A stretch of DNA of 64,000 nt, taken from positions 1,116,001 to 1,180,000 of the forward strand of contig NZ_CP080410.1 of the NCBI RefSeq assembly GCF_019448255.1, in the 5' to 3' direction. Source of the stretch: Qipengyuania flava. GTDB lineage: Bacteria > Pseudomonadota > Alphaproteobacteria > Sphingomonadales > Sphingomonadaceae. Of the stretch, positions 27,064 through 35,855 are shown piece by piece. A program made the translations under genes and the position numbers. The stretch's first letter is position 1, and each line of letters starts with the position of its first letter. The notes under the pieces are model-generated. The model did no database searches and was not told where the DNA came from. It saw only the letters and a program-made list of their open reading frames with translations.

Positions 27064-27789
27064 TCAGGTCTCGCCGAGATAGAGCGCGACGAAATTGATC
27101 GTGTCGATCATCCCGTGGACCAGCACCAGCGGCCACAAATTGCGCTTCAGCAGTAGGAAGGAAATGCCGAGGGCGAGGCCGATCAGCCCGGTCATCACCA
27201 GCCCGAAGAGGCCCTGGTAATAATAGTGCCCGTAGCCGAAGATTAGCGCGGGCAGCAGCACGGCGATTGCGAGCCGGCCAGGCACGCCCGCAAGTCCGTC
27301 GGCAAGGCGGGTGACCATGTAGCCGCGGAAGAACATTTCCTCGCCAAAGGCCGCGCTGGTCCAGACGATGGCGAGCCACACGAGCAGCATGGTGAGATTG
27401 CCCTCGACGCTGCCGAAGCGCGCCTCGACCCCGGAGGTGTCGCCGCGGGTCAGGCCCATGGGCTCTCCGACGAAGAGCACGAGCGCGACGACGCAAGCGA
27501 ACAGCGCGAAGGGCACAAGCGCCTTCGGCAGGACCAGCGCCTTCGCCTTCCACCCTGGCAAACGGATGAGGCCCATGTCGCGCCAGGTCACGCCGCGGGC
27601 GCGCATGTAGAGCGTCAGCACCACCAGCGTCAGAAGGAGCGACATCGGCCCGGAGTACGCCCAGGCAATCTCGGCAAATACCAGCCGCGACCCGAAAGCA
27701 AGTGCGGTAAAGGCGAGTACCTCAAGCACGACCCACCAGTTGGCGGACGATTTCTCTTCCATCGGATGGATGGCGGCGCTGGCCTGCAT
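27064..27789 (-). CDS. CPBP-family intramembrane metalloprotease
   Basis: A 241-residue membrane protein with about seven hydrophobic helices. The CPBP (Abi) signature EExxxR is EEMFFR in AAFGEEMFFRGYM, and a late VHGMIDTINF supplies the second metal His. Homologues include CAAX prenyl proteases and bacteriocin-immunity proteins; the target here is unknown. GAGGA lies just upstream of the ATG. It is 52 bp before the permease gene on the same strand, and divergent from uvrC over 101 bp that contains a TGTA-N4-TACA motif. Confidence 0.9.
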   Translation of the reverse strand: MQASAAIHPMEEKSSANWWVVLEVLAFTALAFGSRLVFAEIAWAYSGPMSLLLTLVVLTLYMRARGVTWRDMGLIRLPGWKAKALVLPKALVPFALFACVVALVLFVGEPMGLTRGDTSGVEARFGSVEGNLTMLLVWLAIVWTSAAFGEEMFFRGYMVTRLADGLAGVPGRLAIAVLLPALIFGYGHYYYQGLFGLVMTGLIGLALGISFLLLKRNLWPLVLVHGMIDTINFVALYLGET

Positions 27790-27805
27790 AGTCGTTCCTC
27801 GTTAG

Positions 27806-27825
27806 TGTATTTGTGTAGCAATACA
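27806..27825. promoter_or_regulatory. Possible operator between CPBP protease and uvrC
   Basis: TGTAT (27806-27810) and ATACA (27821-27825) are inverted. Nested inside is TGTA-GCAA-TACA (27814-27825). The local sequence is AT-rich compared with its surroundings and sits 17 bp before the protease ATG. TGTA/TACA half-sites are common for GntR and TetR-type regulators, but the assignment is only a guess. Confidence 0.3.
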
Positions 27826-27890
27826 GCATGACGAGGGCTTGGCAAGCGCCGCGATTGTGAAATGGTCCGCTACCGCCTATCTGCTGCCCC

Positions 27891-29849
27891 ATGACGCGGA
27901 CGAAAGCCGGTTCTCCCCACGATCCGAGAGGCAAGGAGCGTTTCAACGAGGAACGCGCCACCAAAGTCGTGGCCAGCGCGCAGCCCGATCTGGAAACCGG
28001 TATCAGGACCATCCGCGAGACGGTGAAGACGCTGAAACCGCGCCCCGGCGTCTATCGGATGCTCGATACCCGCGGCGACGTACTTTATGTCGGCAAGGCG
28101 CGTAGCCTGAAGGCGCGCGTGGCGAATTACACGCAGGTGAAGGGCCTTTCGAACCGCCTCCAGCGCATGGTCAGCCAGTGCCGCGCGATGGAGATCGTCG
28201 TGACGAACTCCGAGGCCGAGGCGCTGCTTTTGGAAGCGCAGCTGATCAAGCGCTACCGCCCGCCGTTCAACGTGCTGCTGCGCGACGACAAGAGCTTCCC
28301 CTTCATCCTGCTGCGCGCCGATCATGCCTATCCGCGCATCCAGAAGCACCGCGGCGCGCGCAAGGCCAAGGGCAATTACTACGGCCCCTTCGCCAGCGCC
28401 GGTTCGGTCAACAAGACGCTGAACGCGCTGCAGAAACTGTTCTTGCTGAGGAGCTGCACCGATAGCTTCTTCAACAACCGCGACCGGCCCTGCCTGCTTT
28501 ACCAGATCAAGCGCTGCAGCGCCCCCTGCGTCGGGCGGATCGACGAGGCAGGCTACGAAAGCCTGGTGCGCGAGGCAAAGGACTTTCTCGGCGGCAAGTC
28601 GAGCGCGGTCCAGCAGGACCTCGAAAAGCAGATGGCGAAGGCGGCCGAGGATCTCGATTTCGAAACCGCGGCGATCTTGCGCGACCGCCTGCGCGCGGCG
28701 ACCTTCATCCAGGGCAGCCAGGCGATCAATGCGGCCGGTGTGGGTGACGCCGATGTCTTCGCGCTTGCCGCCAAGGGCGGGCAGGTGGGCGTGCAGGCCT
28801 TCTTCATCCGCGGCGGCCAGAACTGGGGCCACCGCACCTTCTACCCGCGCAACACGGGTGACCTCGAAAAAGCCGAGGTGCTCTCCAACGTGCTGCTGCA
28901 ATTTTACGAGGAGGTGCCCCCGCCGCGCACGATCCTTGTCGACCGAGAACTGCCGGAACAGGAGCTGGTCGCCGAGGCGCTGGCCGAAAAGGCGGGCCAC
29001 GCGGTTGCCATCTCGATCCCCCAGCGCGGCGATCGGCGCAAGCTGATGGAACAGGCCCAGCGCAACGCGGTCGAGGCGCTCGACCGGCGGCTGGCTGAAA
29101 GCGGCACCAAGGCGAAGATCCTGCGTGAGCTGGCGGAATTCCTCGAGCTCGATGAGGTGCCTCAGCGGATCGAGGTTTATGACAACAGTCACATCCAGGG
29201 GGCCAAGGCGGTGGGCGCGATGGTCGTCGCCAGCCCCGAAGGCTTCGAAAAGGGCCAGTACCGCAAGTTCAACATCAAGAGCGCGCAGACCAACGACGAT
29301 TTCGGGATGATGCGCGAGGTGATGGAACGCCGGTTCCGCAACCTGGCCGAAAACCCTGATGGCGAAACCGGCAAGGCCAACAGCCACGAAACCGTGTGGC
29401 CCGACCTCGTCCTGATCGATGGCGGCAAGGGGCAGATGTCCTCGGTGCGCGATACGCTGGAGGAGATGGGGATCGAGCACGTGCCGCTGATCGCCATCGC
29501 CAAGGGCCCGCACCACGGGCGCGAGGGGCGCGAGGTGTTCCATTTCCCCGACGGGCGCGAGAAGACGCTGCCGGTCAATTCGCCGCTCTTGTTCTATCTC
29601 CAGACCCTGCGCGACGAAGTGCACCGCTATGTCATCGGCGCGCACCGCGCCAAGCGCAGCCGGGCGATCACGGCTTCCCCGCTCGACGAGATCCCGGGCA
29701 TCGGCCCGGCCCGCAAACGCGCGCTGCTGCTGCATTTCGGGACGGCGGGGAAGGTCAGGGCGGCTGCGCTCGACGATTTGAAACGCGCGCCCGGCATCAG
29801 CGAGGGCGTGGCGCAGCAAATTTACGACTTCTACCACGCGGGCGGGTGA
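27891..29849 (+). CDS. uvrC: Excinuclease ABC subunit C
   Basis: A 652-residue nucleotide-excision-repair endonuclease. The GIY-YIG-type domain comes first (PGVYRMLDTRGDVLYVGKARSLKARV, about residues 48-73). A zinc-less CxxC-type region follows, then the UVR motif (LEKQMAKAAEDLDFETAAILRDRLRA), the RNase-H-like second nuclease domain (ELDEVPQRIEVYDNSHIQG) and a C-terminal helix-hairpin-helix pair (IPGIGPARKRALLLHFG). All parts are present, with normal length. No LexA-type GTTC-N7-GTTC or GAAC-N7-GAAC box is obvious in the short upstream region. Confidence 0.97.
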   Translation: MTRTKAGSPHDPRGKERFNEERATKVVASAQPDLETGIRTIRETVKTLKPRPGVYRMLDTRGDVLYVGKARSLKARVANYTQVKGLSNRLQRMVSQCRAMEIVVTNSEAEALLLEAQLIKRYRPPFNVLLRDDKSFPFILLRADHAYPRIQKHRGARKAKGNYYGPFASAGSVNKTLNALQKLFLLRSCTDSFFNNRDRPCLLYQIKRCSAPCVGRIDEAGYESLVREAKDFLGGKSSAVQQDLEKQMAKAAEDLDFETAAILRDRLRAATFIQGSQAINAAGVGDADVFALAAKGGQVGVQAFFIRGGQNWGHRTFYPRNTGDLEKAEVLSNVLLQFYEEVPPPRTILVDRELPEQELVAEALAEKAGHAVAISIPQRGDRRKLMEQAQRNAVEALDRRLAESGTKAKILRELAEFLELDEVPQRIEVYDNSHIQGAKAVGAMVVASPEGFEKGQYRKFNIKSAQTNDDFGMMREVMERRFRNLAENPDGETGKANSHETVWPDLVLIDGGKGQMSSVRDTLEEMGIEHVPLIAIAKGPHHGREGREVFHFPDGREKTLPVNSPLLFYLQTLRDEVHRYVIGAHRAKRSRAITASPLDEIPGIGPARKRALLLHFGTAGKVRAAALDDLKRAPGISEGVAQQIYDFYHAGG

Positions 29850-29910
29850 GCGCTCAGCTGGTTTCCGCGCGGCCTCGCGGCAATCGATAATTGGCCGGCA
29901 ATTCACGAGA

Positions 29911-29924
29911 TTGATCTGCATCAA
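29911..29924 (+). promoter_or_regulatory. FNR/FixK-type box upstream of universal stress gene
   Basis: The sequence TTGATCTGCATCAA matches the FNR/FixK consensus TTGAT-N4-ATCAA in all ten defined positions. It lies 80 bp before the ATG of the tandem universal stress protein gene and 61 bp after the uvrC stop. That distance allows a class II promoter (site near -41) with a leader of about 30-45 nt. Universal stress proteins are frequent targets of FNR/FixK regulators in low oxygen. Confidence 0.7.
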
Positions 29925-30004
29925 GGCGCTCAGGGGCGCCGAGGCGTACTCCAATGCTTACGAAACAGGCCGGGACGGCCCGGCGAACGGCAGAGGAGAG
30001 ACCC

Positions 30005-30820
30005 ATGCGATCGATACTGGTTCACGCTCACGATGATGGCGCTTTTGGCAAGCGGCTCGATGTCGCGCTTGACCTTGCTCGCGTGTTCGAGGGGCATCTC
30101 AGCCTGCTGCACGCCTTTCCCTATTCCTCGGGCACCATGACCGACCTGCACGGCGCGGCCTTTGCCGCCATGACGCCGATCTGGAAGGAGGCGGCCGCTG
30201 AAATGCGCGAGCGGGTGGAGGCCGACATGGCCAACGAAGACGTGCCCTGGGATTGGCGCGAAGCCTCCGGCCCGGCGGCGCTTGCGCTGCTGCGGCATTC
30301 CTCGCTCATGGACCTGATCGTGCTGGGTGCCAGTGAGCCGATCGACAAGGGCAAGGCGCCCTCGTGGACCGCGGGCGAGCTGGCGATTTCGGCGAGCTGC
30401 CCGGTTATGGTGCTGCCCGAAGACTGCAAGCGTTACGAACACGAAGCGCCCGCGCTTGTCGCTTGGGACGGGTCGGCCGAAGCGAGCCATGCGCTGCGTG
30501 CGGCCATGCCGCTGCTGCGCAAGGTGGAGAAGGTCTATCTCGCCAGCGTCGCCGAACGGGGCACAGCCGAACCCGAGCTACCGGCGCTGGGCGGGGCCGA
30601 TTACCTGGCCCGCCACGGCATCGCCTGCGAGGTGGTCGAGCTTGGCGAGCCCGGCAAATACGGCGTTGCGGGCGCGCTGAACGAGGCCGCCGAGCTGCGT
30701 CGCTGCGGATTGCTCGTGATGGGCGCCTATGGCCACACGCGGATCGGCGAGCGCATCTTCGGCGGGGTGACGCGCTCGATGCTATCGGACGTGCGCGTCC
30801 CGCTGCTGCTGAAGCACTGA
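30005..30820 (+). CDS. Tandem-domain universal stress protein
   Basis: A 271-residue cytoplasmic protein with two Usp folds, about residues 1-135 (MRSILVHAHDDG ... MDLIVLGAS ... CPVMVLPE) and 150-271 (ALVAWDGSAEASHALRAAM ... LLVMGAYGHTRIGERIFGGVTRSML). The second domain has the ATP-binding GxxGHxxxxxxxxGSxxxxx-like pattern, with GYGHT.. as AYGHTRIGE and GGVTRSML. The start MRSILVHAH is chosen over an upstream in-frame ATG because of a strong AGGAGAG 5 nt before it. An FNR/FixK box lies 80 bp upstream, so induction at low oxygen is likely. Confidence 0.92.
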   Translation: MRSILVHAHDDGAFGKRLDVALDLARVFEGHLSLLHAFPYSSGTMTDLHGAAFAAMTPIWKEAAAEMRERVEADMANEDVPWDWREASGPAALALLRHSSLMDLIVLGASEPIDKGKAPSWTAGELAISASCPVMVLPEDCKRYEHEAPALVAWDGSAEASHALRAAMPLLRKVEKVYLASVAERGTAEPELPALGGADYLARHGIACEVVELGEPGKYGVAGALNEAAELRRCGLLVMGAYGHTRIGERIFGGVTRSMLSDVRVPLLLKH

Positions 30821-30824
30821 GGGC

Positions 30825-32648
30825 TTACTGGGCGCGCTTGAACGCGCCCGGCTTGCCCTTGCCGCCGCCCTTGCCATGGGGTTTGCCCTTGGCGCCGGGC
30901 TTGCCGCCCTTGCGGAACGCCGGTTTCCCGTGCGGCTTGCCATAGCCCGGCTTGCCGCGCGGCGGCTTGCCGTGGGGGCGGGGCTGGACCTCACCGCCGG
31001 AAAACTGACGACGGTTCTCCCGCGCACCAACGCGGGGGCCTTCGGGTGCTTCCTCGATCAGGATGGCGTCCTGCTCTTCCTGGTCCGGCTGTGCGGTGCG
31101 CTGGACGGTGTCGGCGAACTTGGCCGCGATCGGGCGCGGGATCTGGAACCAGCTTTCACGCTGGCCAATGCGGATCGCTCCGATCTCGTTGCGCGTGATG
31201 TGGCCGCGGCGGCAAAGCATCGGGAGAATCCAGCGCGGTTCGGCCTGTTGGCGGCGGCCGATGTCGATGCGGAACCAGACCACGTCCTCAAAACCGGGAC
31301 GATGGCGTTCGGTCTTGGCCTTCTCGCGTGCTTCAGGCGTGTTGGCGAGCAGCTCTTCGGGCTGCGGCAGTTCGGCGCGGTGTGCCTGGACGAGCGCTGC
31401 GGCAATGTCCTCGGGCGACATGCGCGCCATCAGCTCGCTGGCCAGCTCGCGGTCGTGATCCTCGACCTCGCGCGGCTGGGTGATGGTTTCCAGCAGGCGG
31501 GCGTGATCCTTGGCGTGAATGGCCTCGGCGGTGGGCGCGTCCATCCATTCCGCCTCGATCCGCGCGCCGCGCAGCATGCCTTCGACACGGCGACGGCGGT
31601 TGTAGGGCACCACGATGGCCGCCGTGCCCTTCTTGCCCGCGCGGCCCGTGCGGCCCGAACGGTGCTGGAGGGTTTCGGCATCACGCGGAATCTCGACATG
31701 GATCACGAGGCTGAGCGTCGGCAGGTCGATGCCGCGTGCGGCAACGTCGGTGGCCACGCACACACGGGCGCGCCGGTCGCGAAGCGCCTGGAGCGCCTGG
31801 TTGCGCTCGCTCTGCGAATGCTCGCCCGACAGCGCGACGACCCCGAAACCGCGGTTCTGCAAGGTGGCGTGGAGACGGCGCACGCTTTCGCGCGTGGCGC
31901 AGAAACAGATCGCGGTTTCCGCTTCGTGGAAGCGCAGCAGGTTCACCACCGCGTTCTCGATCTCCGAGGGAGCGACGGTGACAGCCTGGTAGGCGATATC
32001 GCCATGCCCGCGCGTTTCGCCGACGAGGCTGAGGCGCAGCGCGTCTTGCTGGTAACGCTCGGCGAGGCGTTCGATCGGGCGCGGCATGGTGGCTGAGAAC
32101 AGCAGCGTGCGGCGCGTTTCGGGCGTCGCGTCGAGGATTTCCTCGAGGTCTTCGCGGAAGCCCATGTCGAGCATCTCGTCCGCTTCGTCGAGGACGACGC
32201 CGATCAGGCCCGACAGGTCGAGCGCGCCGCGTTCGATGTGATCGCGCAGGCGGCCGGGCGTGCCGACGACGATGGCCGGGCCACCGCGCAGGTTGCGGCG
32301 TTCCTTGCTGGCATCCATCCCGCCGACGCAGGTCGCGATGCGAAGGCCCGCACCGGCATAGAGCCAGCCGAGCTCGCGGCTCACCTGCAACGCCAGTTCG
32401 CGCGTGGGCGCAATGACCAGCGCCAGCGGGCTTTCAACCAGCGGCGAACCGCCCAGTTCGGCGAGCAGCTGGTCGGCCAGCGCAAGGCCGAAGGCCACGG
32501 TCTTGCCGCTGCCGGTCTGCGCGGAAACGATGAGGTCGCGGCCCTGCGCATCGGGCGCGGAAACCGCTTCCTGCACGGGGGTGAGGGCGGAATAGCCGCG
32601 TTCGGCCAAGGCCTCGCCGATCACCGGCGGGAGGTGGGAAAAGGACAT
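30825..32648 (-). CDS. DEAD-box ATP-dependent RNA helicase (DbpA/CsdA type)
   Basis: A 607-residue RNA helicase. Motifs in order are Q-motif region (YSALTPVQEAV), AQTGSGKT, PTRELALQ, GTPGRL, DEADEMLD, SATMP, ATDVAARGID and HRSGRTGRAG. After the two RecA folds comes a DbpA-type RNA-binding domain (VWFRIDIGRRQQAEP, GAIRIGQRESWFQIP). A Gly/Lys/Pro-rich tail (KPHGKGGGKGKPG) follows and likely binds RNA non-specifically. The start MSFSHLPPV is the family start. About 80 nt of leader may follow a TATAGG hexamer near 32733. It converges on the universal stress gene with 4 bp between stops. Confidence 0.95.
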   Translation of the reverse strand: MSFSHLPPVIGEALAERGYSALTPVQEAVSAPDAQGRDLIVSAQTGSGKTVAFGLALADQLLAELGGSPLVESPLALVIAPTRELALQVSRELGWLYAGAGLRIATCVGGMDASKERRNLRGGPAIVVGTPGRLRDHIERGALDLSGLIGVVLDEADEMLDMGFREDLEEILDATPETRRTLLFSATMPRPIERLAERYQQDALRLSLVGETRGHGDIAYQAVTVAPSEIENAVVNLLRFHEAETAICFCATRESVRRLHATLQNRGFGVVALSGEHSQSERNQALQALRDRRARVCVATDVAARGIDLPTLSLVIHVEIPRDAETLQHRSGRTGRAGKKGTAAIVVPYNRRRRVEGMLRGARIEAEWMDAPTAEAIHAKDHARLLETITQPREVEDHDRELASELMARMSPEDIAAALVQAHRAELPQPEELLANTPEAREKAKTERHRPGFEDVVWFRIDIGRRQQAEPRWILPMLCRRGHITRNEIGAIRIGQRESWFQIPRPIAAKFADTVQRTAQPDQEEQDAILIEEAPEGPRVGARENRRQFSGGEVQPRPHGKPPRGKPGYGKPHGKPAFRKGGKPGAKGKPHGKGGGKGKPGAFKRAQ

Positions 32649-32823
32649 GTCGGTCTTTCGGTTTCGCGCGCCTGCAAAAGGGAAAGGGCGGCGCGCCATG
32701 TGGCGGGCAGGGGCCCGCAGTTGGCGGCCCTATACACAGCTTGCGCGCAAATAGCCCGCATTATTTTGCAGGTGCGAAATGGAACGCGTGTTGCGGTGCC
32801 GATCCGGGCCCAAAAAGGCGCGG

Positions 32824-33753
32824 CTAATCGCCCTTCTTCACCCGCCGCCGCATCATGCCTTCCTGCGCCACGCTGGCGACCAGTTCGCCGGCGCGGTTGA
32901 AGATGCGGCCGCGGTTGAAGCCGCGCCCGCCGCCGCTCCACGGGGCGTCGGTGGCGTAGAGCAGCCATTCGTCGGCGCGTGCCGGGCGGTGGAACCAGAT
33001 CGCGTGGTCGAGGCTCGCGCCGACCAGCTCCCCGCGCATCCAGGATAGGCCGTGCGGCAGCGCGCTGGTGCCGAGCAGCGTGTAGTCGCTCGCATAGGCG
33101 ATGACGGCGCGGTGCAGCGCCGCATTGTCTTCGATCGAGGGCAATGGGGCAACGGTGCGGAACCAGCTGTGTGCGCGCGGTTCGCGCGGCTCGCTGTTCA
33201 TCCAGTGCAGCCGGTCGACAGTGCGCATGTCGATAGGACGCGGGCGCAGGACCAGGGCGCGCTGCTGTTCGGTCATGCGGTCGCCCGCGCGCTCGACCAT
33301 CTTGTGGCGCATCTCCATATCGCTCTTGAGCTCTTCCGGCGGAGCGACATCGGGCATGGTCACATCGTCGTGACTGAGGCCCTCTTCCGGCTTCTGGAAG
33401 CTGGCGGTGAGGTTGAGGATCGGGCGCGGGTTGCCCTCTTCGTCCGGCTGGCTTGCGACCACGCGGCGGTTGGCAAAGCTGCGCCCGTCGAAATCGCGCG
33501 CGGTGCTATAGGAAATGTCGACCCCTTCCTTGCCCCCGCGCAGGAAATAGGCGTGGAGCGAGTGTGCCTCGAGCCCCTCGGGCGCGGTCGCCTGGGCGGC
33601 CTGCAGGGCCTGCGCGATGACCTGGCCGCCGAACACGCGGCCAACCCCGCCAGGCTGCTTGCGGCCGGTGAAGGCGTCCTCGCCATCGCGCGATACGGTC
33701 AGGAGGCGGACGAAGCCGTCCACCAGCTCTTCGGGTTTCTTTTCGCTACTCAC
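32824..33753 (-). CDS. tesB: Acyl-CoA thioesterase II
   Basis: A 309-residue double-hotdog enzyme that hydrolyses medium- and long-chain acyl-CoA. Diagnostic regions are GRVFGGQVIAQALQAA, HSLHAYFLRGG, SFANRRVVASQ and the C-terminal DHAIWFHRPARADEWLLY with GGRGFNRGRIF. The length is somewhat over the usual 286. It begins 21 nt after the four-gene GNAT cassette's last gene on the same strand and could be read through from it. Confidence 0.93.
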   Translation of the reverse strand: MSSEKKPEELVDGFVRLLTVSRDGEDAFTGRKQPGGVGRVFGGQVIAQALQAAQATAPEGLEAHSLHAYFLRGGKEGVDISYSTARDFDGRSFANRRVVASQPDEEGNPRPILNLTASFQKPEEGLSHDDVTMPDVAPPEELKSDMEMRHKMVERAGDRMTEQQRALVLRPRPIDMRTVDRLHWMNSEPREPRAHSWFRTVAPLPSIEDNAALHRAVIAYASDYTLLGTSALPHGLSWMRGELVGASLDHAIWFHRPARADEWLLYATDAPWSGGGRGFNRGRIFNRAGELVASVAQEGMMRRRVKKGD

Positions 33754-33774
33754 CCGCTTGGCTTTGCGGGCGCT

Positions 33775-34812
33775 TTACGCGTCCGTCAAGCGGCCCGGGA
33801 CCGTCCACTGCCGAAAGGCGTAGGCAGCAAGGCCGATGGCGATGAACAGCTCGCGATATTCGGAGCTGTCGTACATCATCAGCATCGTGTCGCCGGTCAC
33901 CAGAATAGCGGCCTGCCCGCCCGTAACCCATAGGGCCAATGCAGCCCAAAACGCGCGCCCCTTCGTAGTGGAGCTGGAGGCTGCAAAAGCGAGGCAGACA
34001 CCCAGGGTGATCCAGCTGGTCGCCTGCACGGGAAGCAGGGTCCAGTGGCTGTATGTGAACACGACCATGGGTGCAGAAATTGCCGCTACCGTCCGGTCGG
34101 GCAAGAACGAGGCGAAGGGGGCGAGAACCGGCAGGCGCGCCAGCGCGCTCTCCCGGACGAGTGGCAGCAGGACGAGAAACAGCCCGGTCGAGGAATAGAG
34201 TAGCAATTCGGCGATGTCGGTCTGGAAATTGTGCAGGTTGAACTCGCCCTGCCAGTTGCGTTCGGCAACGCCCGCTGGCGTTTCGAAACCGATCTGGCGC
34301 TGGAACCAGCTGACTTCCTCCATTCCCATGAGGAAGAAAAGGAAAGCGAATCCGACCGCGATCATCAGGTGAAGCTTGCGAAACCGCGTGGTTGCACTTT
34401 CGCGCCAGCTTCGCAGCGTGCGCTGCGCCATGAAGGCAGAGGCAGCGAAGAGAAGCGCCGCCGAAAGCCACTCGATGGCGCTGTCTTCAGCGCCCACTGT
34501 AGCGAATTGTTGCGGATTCGCGCGAAGGAGAGCCAGGCTGCCGACCGAAACCAGCATGGTCACCCAGGCAAGGGCGAGGGCGCGTTTGCCGATCCCTTCA
34601 GGCCAGCTCCCCGTGCCCGCGATGGCCGCCACCAGTACAAGACTTAGCACGGCGGTGAGGGCCAGCTTGGCGATGCTCCAGGCATCGAAGCTCGGTTCGA
34701 CCTCACGCGCAAAGTGCAGCCCCAGGGCCACACCCTCGTATACCGCGACCCCGATCATGAAGGCGATCAGCACGCCGGCTGCGGCGAGAACCCGAAGGAC
34801 CGGCGCGCTCAT
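33775..34812 (-). CDS. Polytopic membrane protein with EEVSWFQR motif, unknown
   Basis: A 345-residue protein with about eight or nine hydrophobic helices. Its one distinctive signature is GMEEVSWFQRQIGFETP followed by GEFNLHNFQTDIAELLLY. This resembles the EEISWGQR ... NLHNL pattern seen in a set of uncharacterised bacterial membrane proteins (recalled, not searched). Its ATG overlaps the upstream GNAT gene stop as ATGA, so it is translated with it. It may be the membrane component, for example transport or anchoring, of the cassette formed with the next three genes. Function unknown. Confidence 0.7.
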   Translation of the reverse strand: MSAPVLRVLAAAGVLIAFMIGVAVYEGVALGLHFAREVEPSFDAWSIAKLALTAVLSLVLVAAIAGTGSWPEGIGKRALALAWVTMLVSVGSLALLRANPQQFATVGAEDSAIEWLSAALLFAASAFMAQRTLRSWRESATTRFRKLHLMIAVGFAFLFFLMGMEEVSWFQRQIGFETPAGVAERNWQGEFNLHNFQTDIAELLLYSSTGLFLVLLPLVRESALARLPVLAPFASFLPDRTVAAISAPMVVFTYSHWTLLPVQATSWITLGVCLAFAASSSTTKGRAFWAALALWVTGGQAAILVTGDTMLMMYDSSEYRELFIAIGLAAYAFRQWTVPGRLTDA

Positions 34813-35849
34813 GCGGAGCGGACCCACAGCGGCTTCAGCAGCCGGCGCCAAAGCGAACCGCGAACGAAAAGGAGATCGACTAGCTGTTCACCCGGTTGGG
34901 CGCCCATTTCGCCCTTGTATCCCGCATCGCCCACTCCCCAGCTGATCCGCCTGGTGCCCATTTCGGCAGCGCGGGCGAAGTCATCGTAAAGGAGCACGCG
35001 TCCAGGACCGAACTGGGTGAAGCGCTCGTCGAAATTGTTGGCGATGCAGTAGCGGACGTCGCCTGTGTCGATGCCGAAGGCGAAAGCCGCCGGGACGTCG
35101 CCGATCCACATCACGCTGCCGCAGATCATGGCCGCCAGGACAGGATCTGCGCACAGGCTTTCCCAATAGGCGCGGATCTCCGGGTCGAGGAACTTGGTGT
35201 CGCCGCCATCTTCGAGTTTGCCGACCCAGCTAGCCGCCTCAATCGCTCCCATGGCGTCGCGCTGGGCGGTGGTCCAGTCGGCGCCTGTAAAGAATTCGAT
35301 ACGGATGGGGCCACCGTCTTCTTCGAGACGGCGCTTGCGCCAACGGTTCTTGCGCTGCGTCTTGGTGGAAGGCCAGGGTTCGTCTTCGGCCAGCGCCGCG
35401 AGATCGAGCTCGTAGAGTTGGCCAAGTGGCCGTTCGATCGCGTGCCATCCGGCACGCTCGGCGGCGCTCCGCAGCAGTTCCAGTGCGGGGTCGCCAGCTA
35501 TGGCGGGGCCAAGGCGCCAGATCCGGCCGAGGCGCTTGCTATCTCGCGCAAGGGCGTCAGCGAGATCACTGATCGGCGTTGCGGCCGCGACCGGCACGCC
35601 GCGAAACGGCCAGTAGCCCCCGGCAATCTCGCGAATGGCGAAAGGGCCTATCTTGCGTTCGCCAAGAGCAAATCCGGCGAGGGGCGCCCCGTCGGACGCT
35701 GCCGCAACGAAGAGGTCGGTTGGTGCCGGCCGGCGGGATGACAGCCAACGGGCGCGCAGAAACCGTCGCTCGGCAGCGTCGGCTTCGGCCAGCGCGTCGA
35801 TCATCGCCGCCGCGCGCGCCTGTGGGTCGGCAGGATCCATAACGCCCAT
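34809..35849 (-). CDS. GNAT acyltransferase, CelD/BioF2-like (second copy)
   Basis: A 346-residue protein with the CelD/FemAB-related double-GNAT layout. The N-terminal half carries FVAAASDGAPLAGFALG, a central basic block KTQRKNRWRKRRLE marks the domain junction, and the C-terminal half contains WIGDVPAAFAFGIDTGDVRYCIANNFDERFTQFGPGRVLLYDDFARAAEMG. The substrate is unknown; relatives transfer acyl or aminoacyl groups to polysaccharide, peptide or lipid. It begins 6 nt after the JmjC-like gene and its stop overlaps the next ATG. The start is at 35849 or, in frame, 35840. Confidence 0.8.
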   Translation of the reverse strand: MGVMDPADPQARAAAMIDALAEADAAERRFLRARWLSSRRPAPTDLFVAAASDGAPLAGFALGERKIGPFAIREIAGGYWPFRGVPVAAATPISDLADALARDSKRLGRIWRLGPAIAGDPALELLRSAAERAGWHAIERPLGQLYELDLAALAEDEPWPSTKTQRKNRWRKRRLEEDGGPIRIEFFTGADWTTAQRDAMGAIEAASWVGKLEDGGDTKFLDPEIRAYWESLCADPVLAAMICGSVMWIGDVPAAFAFGIDTGDVRYCIANNFDERFTQFGPGRVLLYDDFARAAEMGTRRISWGVGDAGYKGEMGAQPGEQLVDLLFVRGSLWRRLLKPLWVRSA

Positions 35850-35855
35850 TAGCGT

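Noticed and set aside
27790..27890. LexA/SOS box upstream of uvrC
   Set aside because: Neither GTTC-N7-GTTC nor GAAC-N7-GAAC occurs; a GTTCCTCGTTAG stretch is only a partial match with wrong spacing.
27870..29954. Long minus-strand frame opposite uvrC
   Set aside because: Complete overlap with a full-length uvrC having all domains; the translation has shadow composition.
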